From JAJTGZ01 sp964403525 (lineage in GTDB: Bacteria > Planctomycetota > Phycisphaerae > Phycisphaerales > UBA1924), in NCBI GenBank assembly GCA_964403525.1, contig CAYOGE010000012.1, forward strand, positions 22,852 to 86,851: 64,000 nucleotides of DNA. The letters run 5' to 3'. The translations under genes and the position numbers were made by a program. The stretch's first letter is position 1, and every line of letters begins with the position of its first letter. Positions 1 through 8,511 of the stretch are shown here, one piece after another. The notes below the pieces were generated by a model. That model was not told the DNA's origin. It worked only from the letters and a program-made list of their open reading frames with translations, and did no database searches.

Positions 1-639
1 CGGGCGCGACAGCGGGTGCCCCTCCGGGCCGGTGATCCCCTTGTCGAATACTTCCTGCTGGAGACGGAACACCAGTTCGCCGTTCTCGGCGTGCACGGTG
101 CACAGCGCCCCAAGCTCCTTCGCACGCATGAAGCTGGAGATCAGCACGCCATCATCAACCATGATGGCGTTCTTGTACGCCATGAAGTGCTTGAAGCTGT
201 TCACGCCGTGCTCACGCGTCAGCGTCTCCATGTCGGCACGCACCGATTCGTCCCACCATGTCACGGCAACGTGGAACGAGTAGTCGGCCGCGGCCTTGGC
301 GGCCCAGCCACGCCACTTCTTGTACGCCTCAACCAGCGACTCCTTCGGCGCGGGGATCACAAAGTCGATGATCATCGTCGTCCCGCCCGCCGCCGCCGCG
401 CTGGTGCCGGAGAAGAAGTCCTCCGAAGCCACCGTCCCCATGAAGGGCAGTTCCATGTGCGTGTGCGGGTCGATTCCGCCGGGCATCACAAACGCCCCGC
501 CGGCGTCGATCGTGCGTGAGCCCGTCGGCGCGTCGAGGCCCGTCCCGACCGCGGCGACCTTCTCGCCAACAACCAGAACGTCCGCCCGCCGCTCACCCTC
601 CGCCGTTACAACCGTCCCACCCTTGATGATGATCGACAC
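1..639 (-). CDS. hydA: Dihydropyrimidinase, N-terminal part (runs off the window)
   Basis: It hydrolyses 5,6-dihydropyrimidines to N-carbamoyl-beta-amino acids, the second step of reductive pyrimidine breakdown, in the cytoplasm. The first 213 codons are present. The amidohydrolase fold shows the metal-binding HTH (H59, H61 in GGIDPHTH) and the lysine that becomes carboxylated, K150 in SFKHFMAYK, at the position used in D-hydantoinases. The start is GTG at 639, preceded by AGGAGG; it lies 12 bp after the beta-ureidopropionase stop, so both are one operon with preA and preT. The C-terminus is beyond the window edge. D-hydantoinase is the main alternative name, but the operon context favours the pyrimidine role. 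Confidence 0.92.
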   Translation of the reverse strand, partial: MSIIIKGGTVVTAEGERRADVLVVGEKVAAVGTGLDAPTGSRTIDAGGAFVMPGGIDPHTHMELPFMGTVASEDFFSGTSAAAAGGTTMIIDFVIPAPKESLVEAYKKWRGWAAKAAADYSFHVAVTWWDESVRADMETLTREHGVNSFKHFMAYKNAIMVDDGVLISSFMRAKELGALCTVHAENGELVFRLQQEVFDKGITGPEGHPLSRP

Positions 640-651
640 GGGCGTTCCTCC

Positions 652-1521
652 TCAATGCTTCACGATCTCGTCGTACGCCTCGGGCCTGCGGTCCCGGTAG
701 AACTGCCACGTCGAGCGCGCGGCCTCGATCTGTGCAAAGTCCAGGTCGTGCACCAGCAACTCGTCCTTGTCCTCGCTCGCCTGCGCGAGGATCTCCCCGC
801 GCGGGTTGACGAAGTAGCTGGTTCCGTAGAACTTGCCGATGTTCCACGGCGCCTCGGTGCCGACGCGGTTGATGCACCCCATGAAGTAGCCGTTGGCCAC
901 CGCGTGAGCAGGCTGTTCGATCTTCCACAGGTGCTGGCTGAGCCCGGCGGTCGTGGCCGACGGGTTAAAGACGACCTCCGCGCCGTTGAGCCCCAGGCAG
1001 CGGGCCCCCTCCGGGAAGTGACGGTCGTAGCAGATGTACACGCCCACCTTCGCGTACCGTGTCTTGAACACCGGGTAACCGCCGTTGCCCGGCTTGAAGA
1101 AGAACTTCTCGAAGAACCCGGGGTTCACGTGCGGGATGTGCTGCTTGCGGTACTTGCCCAGGTAGGTGCCGTCGGCGTCGATCACCGCGGCGGTGTTGTA
1201 GAGCACCCCGCTCATCTCACGCTCGTAGATCGGCACCACGATCACCATCGAGTGTTTCCTGGCATACCCGGCCATCAACTCGCACGTCGGCCCGGGCACC
1301 TCCTCGGCCGCCTCGTACCAGCGCGTGTCCTGGCTGGGGCAGAAGTACGGACCGTTAAAGATCTCCTGCAGGCAGAGGATCTGCACGCCCTTCTTGCCCG
1401 CTTCGTCGATCAGGGGCAGGTGCTTATCCACCATCGCCTTCTGAACCTGCGCGATCGGCGTGGTGTTGTCGTTGATCGGGTTGCTGCATTGGATCAGCCC
1501 GCAGCGGACGACTTTGCTCAT
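652..1521 (-). CDS. Beta-ureidopropionase (N-carbamoyl-beta-alanine amidohydrolase), nitrilase superfamily
   Basis: It cleaves N-carbamoyl-beta-alanine to beta-alanine, CO2 and ammonia, the last step of reductive pyrimidine catabolism. At 289 residues it is a complete carbon-nitrogen hydrolase domain. The catalytic triad is visible: E53 in CLQEIF, K126 in KYRKQHIP and C164 in YICYDRHFPE. It lies between preA and dihydropyrimidinase on the same strand, which supplies the substrate assignment; sequence alone would only give 'nitrilase family'. The 78-bp gap before it contains a short palindrome (1570-1588), so translation here is not tightly coupled to preA. Confidence 0.92.
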   Translation of the reverse strand: MSKVVRCGLIQCSNPINDNTTPIAQVQKAMVDKHLPLIDEAGKKGVQILCLQEIFNGPYFCPSQDTRWYEAAEEVPGPTCELMAGYARKHSMVIVVPIYEREMSGVLYNTAAVIDADGTYLGKYRKQHIPHVNPGFFEKFFFKPGNGGYPVFKTRYAKVGVYICYDRHFPEGARCLGLNGAEVVFNPSATTAGLSQHLWKIEQPAHAVANGYFMGCINRVGTEAPWNIGKFYGTSYFVNPRGEILAQASEDKDELLVHDLDFAQIEAARSTWQFYRDRRPEAYDEIVKH

Positions 1522-1569
1522 GGTGATCTCCGCGTGGAGCTGGTTTTCAACCTGCTCCGAATCAGACCC

Positions 1570-1588
1570 GGCAGGTTGGCAACCTGCC
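1570..1588. repeat. Short perfect palindrome between preA and the beta-ureidopropionase gene
   Basis: GGCAGGTT and AACCTGCC flank a 3-bp centre, a perfect 8-bp inverted repeat in the only sizeable gap of the pyrimidine operon. I recall similar GGCAGGTTGGCAACCTGCC-type palindromes as interspersed elements in planctomycete genomes; that is memory, not a search. It has no T-tract, so it is not a convincing terminator. It could modulate mRNA processing. Confidence 0.6.
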
Positions 1589-1599
1589 CCACGTAAACG

Positions 1600-2871
1600 T
1601 TAGTGCGCGCCCTTCTTCGGGCGGAGCGGTTTCTTCTGCTCGACCGCCTCGTTCCACGAAGTGGGGGGGAAGCCGTTATCGACCTGCACCATCGAGATGC
1701 AGTCAGGGACCGGGCACACGATCTGGCAGAGGTTGCACCCCACGCACTCCGACTCGTCAACCACCGGCACGCGCGTCTGCTTGCCGCTGGGGTGGATGCA
1801 CTGGTGGGCGCCGTCGTGGCACGCGGCGACGCACAACTGGCACCCGATGCACTTGTCGGCGTCGATCTTCGCGACCGTCTCGTAGTTGAGGTCCAGGTCA
1901 CCCCACTCGCTGAACCCGGGGATCGCCTTGCCGACCATCTGCTCGACCTTCGTGAACCCGTGCGTCCGCATGTACTCGGCCAGCCCGTCGTTCATGTCTT
2001 CAACCACCCGGTACCCGCGCAGCATCACCTCGGTGCACACTTGCACGCTCGACGAGCCGAGCAGGATGAACTCCACCGCGTCGCGCCAGTTGCTGATGCC
2101 TCCGATCCCGCTGATGGGCAGGCCGAACGCCTTCTCGCGGGCGAGCGCCGCGACCATGTGCAGCGCGATCGGCTTCACCGCGGCGCCGCAGTACCCGCCG
2201 TTGGTGCTCGCGGTCGCCACCCTCGGCTCGGGCACGAACCGGTCGATGTCCACGCCGATGATGCTCTTGATCGTGTTGATGAGCGAAACGCCGTGCGCGC
2301 CGCCGCGCTTGGCCGCCAGCCCGTGGGGCACGATGTTCGATACGTTCGGCGTGAGCTTCACCAGCACCGGGATGGTCGAGTAGCCCACCGCCCAGGAGGT
2401 GATCTCCTGGTTCACGCTCGGCTCCTGCCCGACCGCCGAGCCCATCCCCCGCTCGCACATGCCGTGCGGGCAGCCGAAGTTCAACTCGATGCCGTCCGCG
2501 CCGGTGTCGATGGTGCGCTTGATGATGTCGCGCCACTCGTCACGCGTCTCGACCATCAGCGACACGACCACCGCGTGCCTGGGGAAGAGCCGCTTCGTCT
2601 CGGCGATCTCCTTGAAGTTCACCTCGAGCGAGCGGTCGGTGATCAGCTCGATGTTGTTGAAGCCGGCCCCGCGCACGCCACGGATGTTGATCGCCCCGAA
2701 CCGGCTCGACACGTTCTGGATCGGCACCCCCAGCGTCTTCCAGACCGCCCCGCCCCAGCCGACGCCGAAGGCCCGCTGGATCTGCAAACCCGAGTTTGCC
2801 GGCGGCGCCGAGGCTAGCCAGAACGGGTTGGGTGCCTTGATGCCGCCGCAGTTTACGCTCAGATCAACCAT
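1600..2871 (-). CDS. preA: NAD-dependent dihydropyrimidine dehydrogenase subunit PreA
   Basis: This is the pyrimidine-reducing subunit, which converts uracil and thymine to dihydro forms with electrons from PreT. The 423 residues match the family (about 410). The N-terminal TIM barrel of the dihydroorotate dehydrogenase type (FMN-binding) contains NFGCPHGMCERGMG at 131-144, the active-site loop. The C-terminus carries two [4Fe-4S] motifs, C341/C344/C347/C351 and C376/C379/C382/C386, which receive electrons. Its ATG overlaps the end of preT by 8 bp, which is typical of translational coupling of subunits. Confidence 0.96.
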   Translation of the reverse strand: MVDLSVNCGGIKAPNPFWLASAPPANSGLQIQRAFGVGWGGAVWKTLGVPIQNVSSRFGAINIRGVRGAGFNNIELITDRSLEVNFKEIAETKRLFPRHAVVVSLMVETRDEWRDIIKRTIDTGADGIELNFGCPHGMCERGMGSAVGQEPSVNQEITSWAVGYSTIPVLVKLTPNVSNIVPHGLAAKRGGAHGVSLINTIKSIIGVDIDRFVPEPRVATASTNGGYCGAAVKPIALHMVAALAREKAFGLPISGIGGISNWRDAVEFILLGSSSVQVCTEVMLRGYRVVEDMNDGLAEYMRTHGFTKVEQMVGKAIPGFSEWGDLDLNYETVAKIDADKCIGCQLCVAACHDGAHQCIHPSGKQTRVPVVDESECVGCNLCQIVCPVPDCISMVQVDNGFPPTSWNEAVEQKKPLRPKKGAH

Positions 2872-4189
2872 TGATTGCTCCCCCTTGGCCGCCGCTCAGG
2901 GCCGCATGGATCGCGCGGGCTGCCGCTTTCCCCTCCGCCGCCGCGTTGACAACTTCCTTGCCTCCGTTGGCGCAATCACCCGCCGCGTACCACTTGGGTC
3001 GCCCCGTGAAGCCGTTCGCGTCGGTCACGATCCGTCCGCGCTCCACACGCACACCCGCCAGCTTCGCAAACGAGTCGCCCAGTTTCGATTGGCCGATCGC
3101 CACCAGCACCAGTTCTGCGTCAAGCGTGAAGTCCGAGCCGGCGATCGGCCTCTTCGAAGCGTCAAGACGCGTGCACCGGACCCGCTGAACCTCCTTCGCC
3201 CCTTCAAACGCCACCGGCAACGCCCGCCACTCACCGCGCACGCCCTCGGCCTTGGCCGCGTGCCACTCGTGCTCGTACCCCGACATCCCGCCCTCGTCGC
3301 CGCGGTAGAGCATCACCACGTCCGCGATGCCAAGCCCCTTCGCCTCGCGCGCGGCGTCGATCGCCGTGTTCCCACCGCCGACAACCACACACGTCCGTAC
3401 CCCGTCAAGCGGCACGCGCGCCAGCTTCATCCGTTCGATCCAATCGACCGCGCCCAGCACGCCCGGCAAGTCCTCACCTGTAACACCGAGCCGCGAGTCG
3501 GCCCCAAGCCCGGCGCCGATCAGCACCGCGTCGTGCGATGCCTCCAGCGACTCAAGCGAGACCTGTTCACCCACGGCCGTGTTGAGCCGCACGTCGATGC
3601 CCCCGATCCCCAGCACCCACTCAACTTCCTTGGCCGCTTGCTCCGCCCGCATCTTGTACGGCGCGACACCCGTCGCGTTCAGACCTCCCAGCGACGACCG
3701 CTTTTCGTAAATCGTGCACCGGTGCCCAAGCCTTCGAAGCTCGTGCGCCGCCGCGAGGCTGGCCGGCCCGCCGCCGATCAGTCCGACCGATCTGCCCGTG
3801 TCGGGCCCCGCCTCAAAGAACCGCCACCCCTCGTCAAGCGCGCGGTCGGTCGCGTAACGCTGCAGCTTTCCGATCTGGATCGGCGGCGCATCGAGGTGGT
3901 TGTAGACGCAGGCCCCAACGCACAGCACCTCCACGGGGCAGACCCGCGCGCAGCTCATGCCCAGGATGTTCGACTCAAAGATCGTTCTGGCCGACGCCTT
4001 GTCGTTGCCCGTGCTGATCTTGCGGATGAACTGCGGGATGTCGATGGCGGTGGGGCAGGCCTTAATGCACGGCGCATCGGCACAGAACAGGCAGCGGGTC
4101 GCCTCGACAACGGCCTGATCGTGCGCCAGCGGCAGCTTGTAGTCGCCAAAGGTGGATTCAGATCGGTCTGCGGACAATCGGTCGGGCAT
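2864..4189 (-). CDS. preT: NAD-dependent dihydropyrimidine dehydrogenase subunit PreT
   Basis: This FAD and Fe-S subunit oxidises NAD(P)H and feeds electrons to PreA. It resembles the small subunit of glutamate synthase. The N-terminal third has cysteine clusters CLFCADAPCIKACP and CARVCPVEVLCVGAC for two [4Fe-4S] centres. A first Rossmann motif GLIGGGPASLAAA follows, with a second, GGGNTAIDAA, further on. I chose ATG 4189 (441 residues) because GGAGCTC lies just upstream; an in-frame GTG at 4213 has no ribosome site. It is the first gene of the operon. It could be mistaken for gltD, but there is no large glutamate synthase subunit nearby and preA overlaps it. Confidence 0.94.
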   Translation of the reverse strand: MPDRLSADRSESTFGDYKLPLAHDQAVVEATRCLFCADAPCIKACPTAIDIPQFIRKISTGNDKASARTIFESNILGMSCARVCPVEVLCVGACVYNHLDAPPIQIGKLQRYATDRALDEGWRFFEAGPDTGRSVGLIGGGPASLAAAHELRRLGHRCTIYEKRSSLGGLNATGVAPYKMRAEQAAKEVEWVLGIGGIDVRLNTAVGEQVSLESLEASHDAVLIGAGLGADSRLGVTGEDLPGVLGAVDWIERMKLARVPLDGVRTCVVVGGGNTAIDAAREAKGLGIADVVMLYRGDEGGMSGYEHEWHAAKAEGVRGEWRALPVAFEGAKEVQRVRCTRLDASKRPIAGSDFTLDAELVLVAIGQSKLGDSFAKLAGVRVERGRIVTDANGFTGRPKWYAAGDCANGGKEVVNAAAEGKAAARAIHAALSGGQGGAING

Positions 4190-4301
4190 GTGAGCTCCGC
4201 TGGTGCGCCGCACGCTTGCCGGCGCAGCAACCGGCAGTCTAACAGAAATCAGGCTCCGAGGGCGGTCGCCCGGCCCCCGATCGGATGTTCTAAAACGAAC
4301 A

Positions 4302-4326
4302 GCCCCGGGCCGATGTGGCCCGGGGC
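4302..4326 (-). terminator. Rho-independent terminator of tRNA-Phe
   Basis: A perfect 10-bp stem (GCCCCGGGCC / GGCCCGGGGC) with a 5-nt loop is followed on the minus strand by TGTTCGTTTT. It lies 12 bp past the tRNA 3' end and so fits as its terminator. It also separates the tRNA from preT. Confidence 0.75.
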
Positions 4327-4338
4327 GTTACGCGTGAA

Positions 4339-4411
4339 TGGGCAGGCCCGGACTTGAACCGGGGACCCTCGCATTTTCAATGCGATGCTCTACCAACTGA
4401 GCTACCTACCC
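4339..4411 (-). tRNA. tRNA-Phe (GAA)
   Basis: The minus strand folds into a full cloverleaf of 73 nt. The acceptor stem is GGGTAGG paired with CCTGCCC (one G-T pair), the D arm GCTCAGTTGGTAGAGC, the anticodon arm TCGCA-TTGAAAA-TGCGA with anticodon GAA, and the T arm contains GGTTCAAGTCC. The discriminator base is A and CCA is not encoded, so CCA must be added after transcription. Confidence 0.97.
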
Positions 4412-4544
4412 GTCAGGGGCAACGGTACGCGGAGGCCCTCGCGGGATCAAGGCAGTCAACGACCGAGAAGCACGGTCGGTTCCGCCGCCGGCGCAGAAAC
4501 CAGTCGCGGAACAGGCGGTCCGCATCCAGACTACCCTTTGGATC

Positions 4545-5087
4545 ATGGCGCGGATGGTCTTGCTCCAGCACACCCTGCCCGACGGCACGCACCACTTTGA
4601 CTGGCTGATCCAGCCCGCCGGCGCCGGACCCGGCTCCCCCTTGGCGAAGTTCGCCGATTCCTCAGACCCCGACGACCGTTGCCTCATCTCCTTCCGCGTC
4701 ATGGACCGGATCGACCACCCCAAGGTCGCCGCTTTCCCGGCCGATGCACTCCCCCTCCACCGGCGCAAGTACCTCGACTATCAAGGCGACGTTGAGGGCA
4801 AGGGAACGGTTCGACGCATCGGCGGCGGCATGGTCCGCAAGGTTGAGATCATGGGGCACGAGCACGACGGTGCCATGGACGCCATCAGCATCCGCGGCAA
4901 GTTCACCAGTGGTGGCCAGGGGCTGGAGTACACTTGGGCCGGCGTCCGCGAGGGCGACCTCTGGCAGTTCCGCCGCAGCCAGCCGAACGTGCTGCAGAAC
5001 AAGTCGACACGCACGCCGGTCGACACCAACCCCCTCACGCGCGACCTCAACGAGGACGGCCCGTGGCTGCGACCGGGCATCTTCTAG
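4545..5087 (+). CDS. LigD-type 3'-phosphoesterase-like domain protein
   Basis: A single-domain protein of 180 residues. The stretch LQHTLPDGTHHFDWLI resembles the catalytic H-x-HYDFRLE stretch of the phosphoesterase domain of DNA ligase D, which trims 3' ends at double-strand breaks. YLDYQGDVEGKGTVRR resembles the later (E/D)-G-x-I-P-x-G-x-Y-G-x-GTV segment. No ligase or polymerase domain is attached and no Ku gene is visible in the window. The assignment rests on motif similarity recognised by eye; a stand-alone repair nuclease is an inference. The start at 4545 lacks a clear ribosome site and an ATG at 4554 is also possible. Confidence 0.6.
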   Translation: MARMVLLQHTLPDGTHHFDWLIQPAGAGPGSPLAKFADSSDPDDRCLISFRVMDRIDHPKVAAFPADALPLHRRKYLDYQGDVEGKGTVRRIGGGMVRKVEIMGHEHDGAMDAISIRGKFTSGGQGLEYTWAGVREGDLWQFRRSQPNVLQNKSTRTPVDTNPLTRDLNEDGPWLRPGIF

Positions 5088-5126
5088 CCCGCCAGCAGGT
5101 TGGGCGCAGCGCTGGCGGCCGGCCGC

Positions 5127-6518
5127 TCATCGCTCCGCCCAGCAGAACGCCGCCGGGCTCACCCACCCGTCCTTGTCGTACGCCCGTACCGCAAAGAAGA
5201 CATTGTCCTTGCTCACCGGGGTGCGGAACTCGGTGACGTTACCGACATCAACGACCTCGCGCCAGTCCGCCTCCGTCGTGTCGCGGATCAGCACCTCGTA
5301 CCCCGCTACATCCGGCTCGGGGGAAGCGTCCCACCGCAGCAGCGTGTCGGTCGAGAGCTCCTTCGTGACGATCCGCGACTTGCCGGGCGGTGACGGCGCA
5401 TTGGCCAGGTGCATGAGCGTCGCCACGTTCAGCTGCGCAACCGCAGAAACATACTGCGGATCGACAAACGAAGGCACATCCCCGTAAGGCTTCCCGTTCT
5501 TCTCCGTGACGTCGGCGTGCTGGCGGCTGTAGTCCTCGCCCGGCACAGTAAACCGTACCGCCGGAAAGCCGCTCTCGTTAAAGGCCGAGTGATCACCACC
5601 GCGCAGAAACCGATCCTGCCGGAAAACCATCACCGGCCGAACACGGACCCCTTCGCGGGCCGCAACCTCGGGCACGAACCGCGCCAACTGCCGGCTGGGT
5701 GAGTCGTTCTCGGCCCCCTCCAGCCGGATCGCCGCAAGTTCCGCCGGGCTCGCGTTCCGCGGGACACCCTCGCTGAAGACCCGGACGAAGGGAGATCGGG
5801 CTGACGCGGCGTCAAGATCGCGTGATCGCGTGCGCCGCTGGGCGTCCAGGTGGCTTGTCCACACGCGCGGTGACGGGTCCCCCACGATGTCGTTGCTGAG
5901 CACGCCCATCACCCGCTCACCCCGCGCGGCCGCATCCTCCGCGTGCCGCCGCGCACCGACCAACCCCTGCTCTTCTCCACCAGTGCACAGGAACACGACG
6001 GTCGCGTCCAGCCGCTGCGCCGCCAGAGCCCGCGCGCACTCGAGCACCACGGCCACCCCCGACGCGTCGTCGTTTGCGCCCGGCGCATCGGACGTCGCGT
6101 TCATCTTGTCGCCGTTGATCGAGTCGTAGTGACCGACCACGTAGTAACGCCGAGCCTCGGCCTCCTTCATCGTCCCAGGCAGCACGGCAACCACGTTGAC
6201 AACCCTCGCTCCTTCCGGCAGCCGCACCATGCGAGGGACCGCGAACTCCTCCAGTCGGACCGTCATCCGCCCGCCGGCTGCGCCCGCGGCCTTGTCAAGC
6301 TCTGCCTTCAGCCACAGTCGCGCCGCCCCCGTGCCCCGGGCCGGGTCGTCCTCCGACGAGAGCGTGTGGCGCGTCCCGAACGCGCAGAGCTTGTCAACCG
6401 TCTCTTTGCACCGATCCGCGCTCACCCCAGCGCGGGCGTCGGCCGTCATCGGTTGACCACGCGGGCCGGCGAATGGTGGCTGGCAGCAGACAAGCGCAGC
6501 GAGCGCGAATTGCAACAT
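5127..6518 (-). CDS. Secreted M28-family zinc aminopeptidase with C-terminal FN3-like region
   Basis: The predicted exported metallopeptidase has 463 residues. The N-terminus is hydrophobic (LQFALAALVCC), a likely signal peptide. Zinc ligands of the M28 family are visible in order: VGHYDS, GANDDASG, GGEEQGLVG (the catalytic glutamate pair), SNDIVG and the late GGDHSAFNESG. The last 90 residues (TDTLLRWDASPEPDVAGYEV...) look like a fibronectin type III domain. It is transcribed divergently from the cupin gene. It probably releases amino acids from peptides outside the cytoplasm; the exact substrate cannot be read from the sequence. Confidence 0.88.
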   Translation of the reverse strand: MLQFALAALVCCQPPFAGPRGQPMTADARAGVSADRCKETVDKLCAFGTRHTLSSEDDPARGTGAARLWLKAELDKAAGAAGGRMTVRLEEFAVPRMVRLPEGARVVNVVAVLPGTMKEAEARRYYVVGHYDSINGDKMNATSDAPGANDDASGVAVVLECARALAAQRLDATVVFLCTGGEEQGLVGARRHAEDAAARGERVMGVLSNDIVGDPSPRVWTSHLDAQRRTRSRDLDAASARSPFVRVFSEGVPRNASPAELAAIRLEGAENDSPSRQLARFVPEVAAREGVRVRPVMVFRQDRFLRGGDHSAFNESGFPAVRFTVPGEDYSRQHADVTEKNGKPYGDVPSFVDPQYVSAVAQLNVATLMHLANAPSPPGKSRIVTKELSTDTLLRWDASPEPDVAGYEVLIRDTTEADWREVVDVGNVTEFRTPVSKDNVFFAVRAYDKDGWVSPAAFCWAER

Positions 6519-6612
6519 GTCAGCACTTCTCCTTGCAGGGCAGGCGGAACCCGCGTCAGTGTACCATGTGTCGGATCCCCGTCCCTGCGAATCACCGCGA
6601 AAGGAGCGGTCT

Positions 6613-6978
6613 ATGCCCGATCAATCCTCGCTCGTTCATCGATGGGAAACCCTCACGCAGGATAACCCCATGCCGCTCCTCTCCCGCAAGCGAGTGATCG
6701 GCGAAAACATGATGCTCTCGCACATCACGCTCGCGAAGGGGTGCCACGTGCCAAGCCACAGCCACGCCAACGAGCAGTTCGCGGTCATCCTGAGCGGCAG
6801 GCTCAAGTTCGGGCTCGGTGCGCCAGGCACCAGCGACTACCGCGAGGTCACCGTTTCGGCGGGCGAGGTGCTCCACCTGCCGCCGAACCTGCCCCACTCG
6901 GCCCACGCGCTCGAAGACACCCTCGCGCTCGATATCTTCAGTCCGCCCAGCCAGAAGACCGGCATCGACCGCGCCTGA
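6613..6978 (+). CDS. Small cupin-domain protein
   Basis: A single cupin of 121 residues. The first motif, HVPSHSHANEQFAVILSGRLKFGLG, gives two histidines and a glutamate for metal binding. The second, LHLPPNLPHSAHALEDT, gives the last histidine. The start is ATG 6613 with AAGGAG at 6601-6606; an upstream in-frame start at 6517 lies inside the promoter region of the divergent peptidase. Many such cupins are enzymes or small-molecule sensors, and no substrate can be named here. Confidence 0.85.
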   Translation: MPDQSSLVHRWETLTQDNPMPLLSRKRVIGENMMLSHITLAKGCHVPSHSHANEQFAVILSGRLKFGLGAPGTSDYREVTVSAGEVLHLPPNLPHSAHALEDTLALDIFSPPSQKTGIDRA

Positions 6979-7005
6979 CGCGTGCGCACGCCGTCCGCTC
7001 GCCGC

Positions 7006-8451
7006 TCACGCCGCCGCGGCCGCAGCGGAGGCGGCCGCTCGCACCTCCGCCTCCGTCAGCAACTTGCCCTCACTTGCCGCGACGACCGCTGCAACCGCCG
7101 CATCACCGGAGATGTTCACCACCGTGCGGGCCATGTCGAGCACACGGTCAACGGCCATCAGCACCGCGATCCCTTCCGGAGGCACCCCGATCGATTCCAG
7201 CACGATCACCATCATCACGATGCTCCCGCCCGGCACGCCGGGCGAACCGACCGCGATCAGCGTCGCCAGCATGACGATGCTCGCCTGATCGCCGAGCGTG
7301 AGGTGGATGCCGTAGAGCTGTGCCACAAACGTCGCGGCCACCGCCTGGTAAAGCGCAGTCCCCGCCATGTTCACCGTCGCCCCCAGCGGGCAGACAAAGC
7401 TGGTGATCTCGTCCGCCACGCCCAGCCTGTCCCTCGCGCACTCCATCGTCACCGGCAGCGTCGCCGCCGAGCTGGAGCTCGAGATCGCCAGCAACTGCGC
7501 AGGGGCCATCGCCTTGAAGAACCGGCCCAGCCCGATCTTGTTCCCCCGCGGCGTAAGGGTCCACATGAACGCCGGGTACATCACCGTCAGCACCAGCGCC
7601 AGGCCCGCGACAACGACAACGCAGTAAACCAGCAGCGCCCCGAGCACATCCAGCCCCAGCCCCGCCACCGTCTTGGCCATCAGCGCAAAGACAGCGTACG
7701 GCGCCAGCACCATCAGCGCCCGGACGAGCAAGATGAGCGCATCTTGAACGCCGTCGCACACCCGTACCACGACGTCCGACTTGCTCCGCGGGATCAACGT
7801 GAGACCCAGGCCGAGCACGACCGACAGGAACACCACCTGCAGCATCTCGCCGCTCGCCAGCGCCGCGATCGGGTTCGCCGGCACCACGTCTATCAGCTGT
7901 TGCCACACCGAAGTCTCCGAGCGGATCTTCTCCCCTGCCGCGATCCGCGATTGCGCCCCCGCCGCCTGTGCTGCAAGAAGCTCGACCCGCTTGGCGGGAC
8001 TCACAAACGCGTCCCCGCCCGGTTTCACCGCGTTGGAAAGCCCGAGCCCGATCACCGCCGCGGCAACGGTCGTCAGCACGAACCACGCCAGCGTCTTGGT
8101 GCCGATCCTCCCGAGCTTGCGCGGGTCACCCAGGCTCGCCACGCCCACAACGAGCGAGAAAAGCACGATCGGCACCGCGATAAACCGCAGGCACCTCAGG
8201 AACAGCTTGCCCGCAAAGTCAGTCAGAGAAGAGGCGAACTTGACCGTCCCCGCGACGACCCCCGCGTCGGCGTTCGGGTCCGCCGCGCCCGGCGCAGGCC
8301 GCGTCCCGGCCAGATACGCCGCCGAGTCGTTGACGCCCACCGCCGCCCACGTCGCCGTCGTCCAGAGTTGGTTGGCCACAACACCCGCGATGATGCCCAG
8401 CACCAGACCGATCGTGATCTGCCAGTGCAGCGCGATGCCCTTCTTCTTCAT
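7006..8451 (-). CDS. Dicarboxylate/amino acid:cation symporter (DAACS family)
   Basis: An inner-membrane secondary transporter of 481 residues with multiple hydrophobic segments. Family hallmarks are the serine-rich re-entrant loop SSSSAATLPVTMECA, the substrate and ion site GATVNMAGTALYQAV, and GGSIVMMVIVLES near the C-terminus. The usual NMDGT or NMNGT here reads NMAGT, a change in the substrate-site loop. A periplasmic-looking insertion of about 60 residues follows the first helix (NQLWTTATWAAVGVNDSAAY...), and the C-terminus is an alanine-rich tail. Glutamate, aspartate, serine and C4-dicarboxylates are all possible substrates. It is a single-gene unit. Confidence 0.9.
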   Translation of the reverse strand: MKKKGIALHWQITIGLVLGIIAGVVANQLWTTATWAAVGVNDSAAYLAGTRPAPGAADPNADAGVVAGTVKFASSLTDFAGKLFLRCLRFIAVPIVLFSLVVGVASLGDPRKLGRIGTKTLAWFVLTTVAAAVIGLGLSNAVKPGGDAFVSPAKRVELLAAQAAGAQSRIAAGEKIRSETSVWQQLIDVVPANPIAALASGEMLQVVFLSVVLGLGLTLIPRSKSDVVVRVCDGVQDALILLVRALMVLAPYAVFALMAKTVAGLGLDVLGALLVYCVVVVAGLALVLTVMYPAFMWTLTPRGNKIGLGRFFKAMAPAQLLAISSSSSAATLPVTMECARDRLGVADEITSFVCPLGATVNMAGTALYQAVAATFVAQLYGIHLTLGDQASIVMLATLIAVGSPGVPGGSIVMMVIVLESIGVPPEGIAVLMAVDRVLDMARTVVNISGDAAVAAVVAASEGKLLTEAEVRAAASAAAAAA

Positions 8452-8511
8452 GCGGGCAAGATACCAGCACGACCACCCGGTTGCGCGGACCGTCAGCAGG
8501 GTTTGCCCACC